Shown one piece after another: positions 1-5,430 of a stretch of DNA of 8,205 nt (its first letter is position 1; each line of letters starts with the position of its first letter). The stretch lies in contig JALZUY010000153.1 in assembly GCA_023301395.1 (NCBI GenBank), positions 1 through 8,205 of the forward strand. Direction: 5' to 3'. The notes under the pieces were generated by a model. That model worked only from the letters and a program-made list of their open reading frames with translations, searched no databases and was not told where the DNA came from. The position numbers and the translations under genes are program-made. This stretch comes from Nonlabens sp. (GTDB lineage Bacteria; Bacteroidota; Bacteroidia; Flavobacteriales; Flavobacteriaceae).

Positions 1-686
1 GCTGGTGAACCTACACTTGGAACTCCACCAAAGGTATTATTCAACAAATTATATTGACCAAAGAAGGTAGGGTTTACAGCATTACATCCTGCAGATGCTG
101 GTGGATCGCGCACGGTAGTCACCTGTATTGGACTTGTTGTCCCAGGTACTATGGCAAGATTAGTCACTGTTCCAGTCACAGAATCTGTAAGTATAAAAGC
201 AAAAGCATCAGAAAAGGAACATTCAAAGGTTCCATTATATTCCTCACTTGCAAACAAGAATTCAAACGATAAAAAAGAGGCCTGAGGAACAAAATCAAAA
301 GAGAGCCATGTTACGTCTTGAGAGACAACAGGAGAACCTGCCGCTAACATTGCGGCCTCTAGATCTGCATCACTTGGTGTACCTATATTATCACTAGAAG
401 ACTCATCATCATTTGGACCAGCAGCATTCATTGCATTTCCAGTAGATAAGATCACTCCATTTCTAATAGGGAATCCTGAAAAATTATGCTCAAAAAACGC
501 AATACCATTTTGGTTTGCAGCGCCACCAGTACTCCACAATATATTTCTTACACCAGCACAGGTGCTGTTTACAAGTATATCTTCTACTAATTCTGTATTT
601 GTATATGTGGTATTATCTACTAATATCTGGGCTTGCAATTGATGGACAACACCTATCAATAGCAGCAATAAAGTTATTTTTTTCAT
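1..686 (-). CDS. Secreted choice-of-anchor L domain protein (partial, C-terminus outside window)
   Basis: The reading frame opens at the ATG at 686-684 and runs without a stop to the window edge, giving 228 codons. It starts with a clear Sec signal peptide: MKK, a run of leucines, then a likely cleavage at LQA|Q near residue 19. The mature part carries the hallmarks of the choice-of-anchor L domain: NGVILSTGN at residues 76-84, and FEFLFASEEY at 141-150 followed by a DAFAFIL stretch. Proteins with this domain in Bacteroidota are usually large, exported, adhesin-like, and often end in a type IX secretion or gliding-related sorting domain. That end is not visible here, so the anchor type is unknown. 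An ATG five bases upstream (691-689) is followed at once by TGA, so 686 is the only sensible start. The gene is divergent from the Nfu gene. The domain call is from memory of the family; the ligand is unknown. Confidence 0.85.
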   Translation of the reverse strand, partial: MKKITLLLLLIGVVHQLQAQILVDNTTYTNTELVEDILVNSTCAGVRNILWSTGGAANQNGIAFFEHNFSGFPIRNGVILSTGNAMNAAGPNDDESSSDNIGTPSDADLEAAMLAAGSPVVSQDVTWLSFDFVPQASFLSFEFLFASEEYNGTFECSFSDAFAFILTDSVTGTVTNLAIVPGTTSPIQVTTVRDPPASAGCNAVNPTFFGQYNLLNNTFGGVPSVGSP

Positions 687-831
687 TTCATCTTTGCTTA
701 ATGAGAAGTAAATATATGGCTTTAAGAAGAACTTTACGTGCAAATCATAACACTATCAATAGAATCTATAGCCTGTTTAACTTACTATCTATAAATCGCA
801 TCGTATCTTTGTAGCCCATAATTGAGTCATC
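687..831. other. Divergent intergenic region
   Basis: These 145 bases separate the secreted-protein gene (minus) from the nfu-like gene (plus) and must hold both promoters. A plus-strand TATCTTTG box at 804-811 is the best candidate. On the minus strand, TATATTTA at 716-709 is one mismatch from TAnnTTTG, with a TTG 24 bases upstream, which is longer than usual, so this is weak. A near-exact direct repeat, ACTATCAATA (752-761) and ACTATCTATA (784-793), has a 32-base period, about three helical turns. I see no small gene or RNA gene here. Confidence 0.6.
804..811 (+). promoter_or_regulatory. Candidate -7 promoter box for the nfu-like gene
   Basis: TATCTTTG matches the Bacteroidota/Flavobacterium -7 consensus TAnnTTTG exactly. 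It ends 20 bases before the ATG at 832, which would give a short leader of roughly 15 bases. No clean TTG -33 element is found at the expected distance, only a T-rich TGTTTAA near 774-780, so the call rests on one box. Confidence 0.45.
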
Positions 832-1740
832 ATGAATCCACATATTATAACCATTACACCTACTACAAATGAAGCTATCATTAAGTTTGAGAGTAATCAT
901 TTTCTAGTAAAAAACGAAAGCTATGAATTCAAGAACATTGATGAGGCAAAGTCATCACCACTTGCACAGCAATTGTTCTACTTACCATTTGTAAAAACCG
1001 TTTACATCACTCAAAATTTTATAGCTATTGAGCGTTTTGATATTATAGAGTGGAGCGATGTTCAAGAAGAGGTAAAAGAACAAGTAGAAAACTACTTAAA
1101 TGGAGACACTCCATTATTAAATGTAGCGAGTACACAAAAGAAAGTTCCCGTTACTGTATATGCTGAGGCGACTCCTAACCCATCAGTAATGAAATTTGTG
1201 GCAAACAAAAAGCTGGTTGTAAACAGTACTGAATTTAAAAGCATAGCAGATACTGAGGAAAATACACTGTCAAGACAGCTGTATAACTTCCCGTTTGTAA
1301 AAGAAATCTATGCAGACGAGAATTATGTTTCTATCCAGAAACATGATATAGCCTCTTGGGATGAAGTTACCTTTGAGATCCGTTCTTTTATTAAAGAAGC
1401 GATTGAAAATGGTGCAGAAATAGGTGCCTCAAAACATGATGTAGGGACCGTTAAAAAAGACGGAGAAACTATAGAATTACCCAAGTTTGAAAATCTAGAT
1501 GATGTTTCAAAAAAGGTAGTGGAAATTCTAGACGAGTACATCAAACCAGCTGTAGCTAGCGATGGTGGAAACATTGTTTTTGACAGTTATAATGAAGAAA
1601 CTAAAGAAGTAAAAGTGATTTTACAAGGTGCTTGTAGCGGCTGTCCATCTTCTACCATGACCTTGAAAAGTGGTATAGAAACTATGTTACGTGATATGCT
1701 ACCAGGTAAAGTAGATCGTGTTATGGCAATTAATGGGTAA
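832..1740 (+). CDS. NifU/NfuA-like iron-sulfur cluster scaffold/carrier with two Nfu N-domains
   Basis: This 302-residue cytoplasmic protein would carry and deliver Fe-S clusters to apo-proteins. Its C-terminal NifU domain (about residues 220-300) has the cluster-binding CxxC as C268 and C271 in GACSGCPSS, and the typical ASDGGNI stretch just before it. The N-terminal part is two tandem copies of the Nfu_N domain, about residues 5-88 and 107-190. The copies align by eye through matching LAQQLFYLPFVK / LSRQLYNFPFVK segments and a shared IExxDI / IQKHDI strand. Copy 2 keeps the family motif TPNPxxxKF (T114-P117 onward), while copy 1 reads TPTTNEAIIKF and is degenerate. A linker rich in Glu and Lys joins copy 2 to the NifU domain. 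In other bacteria, Nfu proteins usually have one or no such N-domain. The gene stands alone, followed by a 122-base gap before the dodecin gene. Confidence 0.92.
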   Translation: MNPHIITITPTTNEAIIKFESNHFLVKNESYEFKNIDEAKSSPLAQQLFYLPFVKTVYITQNFIAIERFDIIEWSDVQEEVKEQVENYLNGDTPLLNVASTQKKVPVTVYAEATPNPSVMKFVANKKLVVNSTEFKSIADTEENTLSRQLYNFPFVKEIYADENYVSIQKHDIASWDEVTFEIRSFIKEAIENGAEIGASKHDVGTVKKDGETIELPKFENLDDVSKKVVEILDEYIKPAVASDGGNIVFDSYNEETKEVKVILQGACSGCPSSTMTLKSGIETMLRDMLPGKVDRVMAING

Positions 1741-1862
1741 AATCACTCTTCATCTTTAAAAATCGCTATTAAACCAATTCTTATTTATTGTTATTAAATT
1801 TAAAACAGAATTGAAATAATTACCTATCTTTTGATCTTAAATTAATTATTAAAGATAATATT
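1741..1862. other. AT-rich intergenic region between nfu-like and dodecin genes
   Basis: This region is very AT-rich and has no convincing hairpin plus T-run terminator for the nfu-like gene. TATCTTTTG at 1825-1833 is a TAnnTTTG-like box with one extra T, and could be the -7 element of a dodecin promoter. No TTG lies at the usual distance upstream. The box is also the left arm of an inverted repeat, annotated separately. Confidence 0.4.
1825..1857. repeat. Inverted repeat TATCTTT...AAAGATA just upstream of dodecin start
   Basis: TATCTTT at 1825-1831 and AAAGATA at 1851-1857 are perfect 7-base arms around a 19-base AT-rich spacer. The right arm ends 5 bases before the dodecin ATG. It could be an operator or a weak leader hairpin. 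In DNA this AT-rich, chance is also plausible. Confidence 0.35.
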
Positions 1863-2063
1863 ATGGCAATTTTAAAAGTAATCGAAGTACTAGCAAACAG
1901 TGATAATAGCTGGGAAGAAGCGACTAATAAAGCAGTTGAGCACGCATCAAAAAGCGTCAAAAACATACGTTCTGTTTATGTAAATGAACAAAGCGCTGCT
2001 GTAAAAGATGGTAAAGTGACAGAATACAGAGTGAATGTAAAGATCACTTTTGAGGTAAAGTAA
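1863..2063 (+). CDS. Dodecin family protein
   Basis: At 66 residues this matches the usual dodecin length (about 65-75). Dodecins are small beta-alpha-beta-beta proteins that form hollow dodecamers, binding flavins in halophilic archaea and several bacteria. The visible pattern is typical: KVIEVLANSDNSWEEA, then helix residues KAVEHASKSVKNIR, then strands SVYVNEQSAAVKDG and EYRVNVKITFEVK. The tryptophan that stacks on the flavin in the Halobacterium and Thermus proteins, which falls in a DW/VW position after the helix, is a serine here (S37) by eye alignment. The sequence instead resembles the SWE-type branch, to which the mycobacterial calcium dodecin belongs as I recall. Flavin storage therefore should not be assumed. 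The stop TAA at 2061-2063 directly abuts the tsaB stop. A likely terminator follows 45 bases downstream, inside tsaB. Confidence 0.93.
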   Translation: MAILKVIEVLANSDNSWEEATNKAVEHASKSVKNIRSVYVNEQSAAVKDGKVTEYRVNVKITFEVK

Positions 2064-2750
2064 TTACCCAGCCTTAAATTCTTTAAGGTAAAAAGGTTCA
2101 AAATAAGCGACATCTACGGTGTCGTTTTTTTTGTGCTTTAAAATAGCAATATCGCACATGGTTACCGCAGTTGGATTTGAAGTCACGTAGTTATGGGCTG
2201 CGTCTTTCACTAGATTCTCAAATTTCTCTACTCCAGTTCCTATGAATGTCGTTTTCACGCTTTCGCGAAAGCGTACAAAAGTATCATCATCAAAAATAAC
2301 GGCTGCTGGTTTCTCTACAAGTTCTGTTCCTTTATAAACAGCAGCATATACTTCCATGCGTCTAGCATCTAGCATAGCAACTGTATAGTCGGAATTAGCT
2401 GTATTTTGAACAGCTAAGGATTCTAAAGTATTCACCGCAATCATTTGAATGTCAAGCGCATAACACATGCCTTTTACACTCGCAACACCTATACGTAAAC
2501 CGGTATAAGATCCTGGCCCTTCACTTACAGCAATCGCGTCTAAATCTTGAACCGTATAGTTATTACGCTTTAAAATTTGATCAATAAAAACATGTAAACG
2601 CTCGCCATGTGAGTAACTATCACTGTTATCTTCAAGAAGATCTATACAGTGAAGCACTCCATAAGAATTATCAATAGCACTCGCAGTATCGCTAGCAAGA
2701 GCTACAGAACAGTTTGTAGAAGAAGTCTCTACACACAGGATTAACGCCAT
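2064..2750 (-). CDS. tsaB: TsaB, t6A37 tRNA threonylcarbamoyl transfer complex subunit
   Basis: TsaB (YeaZ) is the dimerisation partner of TsaD. With TsaE it transfers the threonylcarbamoyl group made by TsaC/TsaC2 onto A37 of ANN-decoding tRNAs. The 228-residue protein shows the family's ASKHA-fold signatures: ILCVETSSTNCSVALA at the N-terminus, SHGERLHVFI near 47-56, and the strongly conserved AVSEGPGSYTGLRIGVAS at 74-91, followed by KGMCYALD. The C-terminus, DVAYFEPFYLKEF, is typical of Bacteroidota TsaB. Its ATG (2750-2748) lies 1 base after the stop of the upstream adaptor gene, as TAAcATG, so translation is probably coupled and the gene is the last of the exporter operon. An 18-base perfect palindrome encodes residues RFRES at 160-164. 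The 3' end carries an antisense terminator for the dodecin gene. I found no terminator for tsaB itself. Confidence 0.94.
   Translation of the reverse strand: MALILCVETSSTNCSVALASDTASAIDNSYGVLHCIDLLEDNSDSYSHGERLHVFIDQILKRNNYTVQDLDAIAVSEGPGSYTGLRIGVASVKGMCYALDIQMIAVNTLESLAVQNTANSDYTVAMLDARRMEVYAAVYKGTELVEKPAAVIFDDDTFVRFRESVKTTFIGTGVEKFENLVKDAAHNYVTSNPTAVTMCDIAILKHKKNDTVDVAYFEPFYLKEFKAG
2072..2088. repeat. Small hairpin-capable inverted repeat at the tsaB 3' end
   Basis: CCTTAAA (2072-2078) and TTTAAGG (2082-2088) are perfect 7-base arms with a 3-base loop, starting 9 bases after the dodecin stop. No T-run follows on either strand, so it is not a terminator alone. It may protect the dodecin mRNA end together with the stronger hairpin at 2108-2124. 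It also encodes the tsaB residues LKEFK, so coding constraint may explain it. Confidence 0.35.
2108..2132 (+). terminator. Intrinsic terminator for dodecin, inside tsaB coding sequence
   Basis: On the plus strand, CGACATC (2108-2114) pairs with GGTGTCG (2118-2124) across a TAC loop, with one G-U pair. The stem can extend outward by G-U and A-U pairs into the following T-run. Eight Ts follow directly (2125-2132). It lies 45 bases after the dodecin stop and 46 bases inside the converging tsaB gene, where the same bases encode KKNDTVDV near the C-terminus. This is a textbook shape for a factor-independent terminator, although it has not been shown to work. Confidence 0.75.
2257..2274. repeat. 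Perfect 18-base palindrome ACGCTTTCGCGAAAGCGT
   Basis: Both halves are exact reverse complements with no spacer, in GC-richer DNA than the surroundings. It lies inside tsaB and encodes residues 160-164 (RFRES) plus flanking bases. I recall this CGCTTTCGCGAAAGCG core as a frequent dispersed palindrome in marine Flavobacteriaceae genomes, where it also appears in proteins as RFRES or AFAKA. A related 16-base form occurs at 5306-5321. Confidence 0.85.
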
Positions 2751-2751
2751 G

Positions 2752-4029
2752 TTACTCTTCTTCTTTTTCTGTTAAGCCTTCCTTTTCTTTTTTAGTATTG
2801 ATAAGGTCGCCTGTTTTCAACTCTTTAGTTACGGTACGGTAAGGTCCAGTAATAATTTCTTCACCTTCTTTAAGACCTGTAAGAATTACAATATTTTTAT
2901 CGTCTTGAATTCCAGTAGTCACTACACGCAACTCAGCTTTTTCACCAGACTTGACATAAACACATTCAAACTTCTCAGCATCTAACTCAATATCTCCACG
3001 TTTTTTCTTTTCGGTAGTATCGTTTTTAATTACAATAGAGCTGATAGGTACCGCAATAGCATCTTTCTTTTCTCTAGTGATGATATCCACTGTTGCCGTC
3101 ATTCCTGGTTTGAAAGGGCTATAATTATCTGGTTTGCCTTCTGTAAGATCTGTATAAGATGATGGAAGGATACGTACTTTTACTTTAAAATTAGTCACCT
3201 GGTCAGCAGTTAACTGACCACTTGCTGTGTTTGCAATTTCAGTAACTTGTCCTTGAAATTTCTTTTTTAAATAAGCATCTACTTCAACAAGTGCTTTATC
3301 GCCGACCGCGATTTTAACGATGTCGTTTTCGTTAACATCTACTTCCACTTCCATTTGAGAAAGGTCAGCTACACGCAATAACTCAGTACCAGCCATTTGT
3401 TGTGTACCTACTACTCTTTCTCCTAGTTCAACAGCTAGTAAAGAGATTGTTCCTGTCATAGGTGCAAAAATGCTTGTGCGACCTAGATTATCTGACGCTT
3501 CATTAACAGTTGCTCCAGCGCTTTGTACCGTAAAGTATGCTGAACGTTCTTGAGCCTTTGCACGATCAAATGCGGCGATAGCTGCATCAAAATCTGATCT
3601 TGAGATTACTCCTTTTTCAAAAAGTTTAGAACTACGACCATAATTAGCTTTTGCCTCAACTAGAGATGCTTTTGCCTGTTCAAAACCAGCCTTTGCATTT
3701 GCGAGACCAGCACGAGAACGGCTTACACTTGATTGTAATAAATCTGGATTAATACGAGCAAGAAGATCACCTTTCTTAACAGCTTGTCCTTCACGTATAG
3801 GCAGTTCAATAATTTCACCAGGAACCTCAGGAGAGATACTTACCTCTAGCTCGGGTTTAATCTTACCAGTTGCACTTACTGTTTCAGTAACGTCCACCTT
3901 TTCAACGGTCATTACCTCAACTCGCTTCCCTTTTTCCTTACCACCTACTACACCAACAGCCTTGAGTCCAAAATACCCAATAACAGCAATTCCTAATAGG
4001 ATTAATATTATAATTAATGCTTTTTTCAT
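2752..4029 (-). CDS. Periplasmic adaptor (HlyD/MacA-type membrane fusion protein), second of two
   Basis: This 425-residue adaptor would bridge an inner-membrane ABC permease and the TolC channel. It has an N-terminal membrane anchor at about residues 4-22. The first half of the lipoyl-like domain follows (SPEVPGEIIELPIREGQAVKKGDLLARI, about 66-93), then a long helical hairpin rich in Ala, Lys and Glu (about 97-183). The second lipoyl half (IFAPMTGTISLLAVELGERV, about 187-206) comes next, then beta-barrel and membrane-proximal domains. The last residues form a charged tail, KKEKEGLTEKEEE, beyond the usual fold. The gene starts 4 bases after the tolC-like stop and ends 1 base before tsaB. It is a paralogue of the other adaptor in this cluster but only distantly similar. 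An RND-type partner cannot be excluded from the sequence alone, but the context favours the ABC permeases. Confidence 0.9.
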   Translation of the reverse strand: MKKALIIILILLGIAVIGYFGLKAVGVVGGKEKGKRVEVMTVEKVDVTETVSATGKIKPELEVSISPEVPGEIIELPIREGQAVKKGDLLARINPDLLQSSVSRSRAGLANAKAGFEQAKASLVEAKANYGRSSKLFEKGVISRSDFDAAIAAFDRAKAQERSAYFTVQSAGATVNEASDNLGRTSIFAPMTGTISLLAVELGERVVGTQQMAGTELLRVADLSQMEVEVDVNENDIVKIAVGDKALVEVDAYLKKKFQGQVTEIANTASGQLTADQVTNFKVKVRILPSSYTDLTEGKPDNYSPFKPGMTATVDIITREKKDAIAVPISSIVIKNDTTEKKKRGDIELDAEKFECVYVKSGEKAELRVVTTGIQDDKNIVILTGLKEGEEIITGPYRTVTKELKTGDLINTKKEKEGLTEKEEE

Positions 4030-4033
4030 AAAA

Positions 4034-5368
4034 TTAGAATTTTAAATCTTCTGGTGCAATACCAGTAAAGAGCTCAAGAACTTTAAGTTTAAATATGTAA
4101 TCATATTTACTACGTAATAAATTACTTTGTGCATTTGTCAATTGTGCTTGAGATTGATTAAAATCAAAAGCGTTCATTAACCCAACATTATAACGTTCTT
4201 GTGCATATTCATAAGCTAGTTCTCTTGCACTAAGTGCTTTTTGAGCACTATCAAAAGTCAATCGAGAACCTTGAGCATCATTATAAGCCTGATAGATGTT
4301 TTGCTTTAAATCCAGTTTAGCCTGTGTCTCTTGAAGCAGATTATTCTCTACATTTAACTTGCTACGTTTCACATTATTTGAAACAGACCAACCATTGAAA
4401 ATAGGAAGATTTAAACTCAATCCATAAGAGATACCATCGTTAAACGATAACTGATCAAAGAATGGCGTTTTGAAACGATCGCTTTCACGAGTATTATAAT
4501 TAAAAAAAGCATTTAATGATGGTAACCGTGCTCCTTTTGCAATTTTTAAATCTTGCTTTGCGATTGCTGTATTTTGCTCAGCAATTTTGATCTCGTATCT
4601 ATTCTCTGTTGCAGCGGCATAAATACCATCTGCACCTTGATCAAGTATAAGTGCTGTAGGATCGCTTAAGTCTGGATCTGCAACATCAAAGCTTTTAAAA
4701 TCTTCTAAATTTAAAATTTGTGCTAGTGTAATGCGGGAAATAACAACGTTATTCTGTGCCGCAAGAATTTGTTGTTCTTCGTTTGCAAAGGTCGCTTGAA
4801 CTTCTAGCACATCTCCTCGTGGTAATGAACCAGCATCAACAAGGACTTGTGTTTGTTCTAGTTGTTTTCTAGTAACGTCATGTTGTGTTTCTAGTTGTTT
4901 TAAATTCTCTTTATTGAAAAGAACATTTAAGTAACTATTTGCAACATTCAATAGAATATTATCCTCTAGCTGCTCTGAATTATATTGAGTGGCTAGGATA
5001 TTCATTTTGGCACGTTGGAAACGATAAATATTACGCATACCATTAAAAAGTGTCACACCAGAATTAAACCCATAAGAAGAGTTACGAGTTATTTGTGTTT
5101 CTAGTAATCCCGTTACTATATTTTGAGTTAAACCTGTATTCCATGAATTGCTCGCACTTGCGTTTAAACTAGGTAAATAGGCACCTAATGCGTCTTTTTT
5201 ATCTAGTTGCGCCTGCTCGATATTTAAATCTGCCTGTTTTATGTTGATGTTGTTTTCTATTGCATAGCTCACACACTCTTGAAGAGTCCATGATTTTGTT
5301 TGTTGCGCTTTTGCAAAAGCGATACTCAAAACGGCAATACTACAAATGATAATTTTTTTCATGCTCAT
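4034..5368 (-). CDS. TolC family outer-membrane efflux channel
   Basis: This 444-residue protein (442 if the second ATG is used) would form the trimeric outer-membrane exit duct. The signal peptide runs to about residue 21, with cleavage at AKA|QQ. The mature N-terminus, WTLQECVSYAIENNINIKQA, is the classic start of Bacteroidota TolC proteins. Two outer-membrane efflux repeats follow, about 27-225 and 255-440, each with a long helix, an LPSLNA-type turn (residues 65-70, and again in RLPSLNAFFNYN), and beta-strand stretches. Two starts are possible: ATG at 5368 (MSMKK) and ATG at 5362 (MKK). An AGGAAA at 5376-5371 is 8 bases from the second ATG and only 2 from the first, which mildly favours the shorter form. 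The gene lies between two adaptor genes. A 62-base gap separates it from the upstream adaptor, leaving room for an internal promoter, although I see no good one. Confidence 0.93.
   Translation of the reverse strand: MSMKKIIICSIAVLSIAFAKAQQTKSWTLQECVSYAIENNINIKQADLNIEQAQLDKKDALGAYLPSLNASASNSWNTGLTQNIVTGLLETQITRNSSYGFNSGVTLFNGMRNIYRFQRAKMNILATQYNSEQLEDNILLNVANSYLNVLFNKENLKQLETQHDVTRKQLEQTQVLVDAGSLPRGDVLEVQATFANEEQQILAAQNNVVISRITLAQILNLEDFKSFDVADPDLSDPTALILDQGADGIYAAATENRYEIKIAEQNTAIAKQDLKIAKGARLPSLNAFFNYNTRESDRFKTPFFDQLSFNDGISYGLSLNLPIFNGWSVSNNVKRSKLNVENNLLQETQAKLDLKQNIYQAYNDAQGSRLTFDSAQKALSARELAYEYAQERYNVGLMNAFDFNQSQAQLTNAQSNLLRSKYDYIFKLKVLELFTGIAPEDLKF
5306..5321. repeat. Perfect 16-base palindrome CGCTTTTGCAAAAGCG
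   Basis: This is an exact palindrome inside the signal-peptide codons of the TolC-like gene, encoding A17-F18-A19-K20-A21, the cleavage region. It differs from the core of the palindrome at 2257-2274 only by a symmetric pair of changes (TCGCGA to TTGCAA), so it keeps perfect symmetry. It is read in a different frame from the tsaB copy. Confidence 0.8.
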
Positions 5369-5370
5369 AA

Positions 5371-5376
5371 TTTCCT
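5371..5376 (-). promoter_or_regulatory. Possible ribosome binding site for the shorter TolC start
   Basis: AGGAAA on the minus strand lies 8 bases before the ATG at 5362-5360 but only 2 bases before the ATG at 5368-5366. If functional, it selects the MKKIII start. Shine-Dalgarno use is rare in Flavobacteria, so this is weak evidence. Confidence 0.3.
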
Positions 5377-5430
5377 GTATGATAAGTATGTATTTCTATT
5401 GAAATGTTACAAAAAAGTTTAATCTATGTA

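Noticed and set aside
54..272. Plus-strand open frame of 72 codons
   Set aside because: It lies antisense to the choice-of-anchor L gene, is rich in Cys, Ser and Lys with no family resemblance, and is a shadow of the true frame.
515..814. Plus-strand open frame of 99 codons
   Set aside because: It overlaps the signal-peptide end of the secreted protein and the promoter region. Its composition is not protein-like and no motif is seen.
1323..1574. Minus-strand open frame inside the nfu-like gene
   Set aside because: It is antisense to a strongly conserved coding region and shows no features of its own.
2072..2088. 7-base hairpin as a terminator for tsaB or dodecin
   Set aside because: No T-run follows on either strand. 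The hairpin with T8 at 2108-2132 is a much better candidate for dodecin.
4233..4249. AGTGCT/AGCACT hairpin inside the TolC-like gene
   Set aside because: It is a short stem in coding sequence with no terminator features, probably chance.
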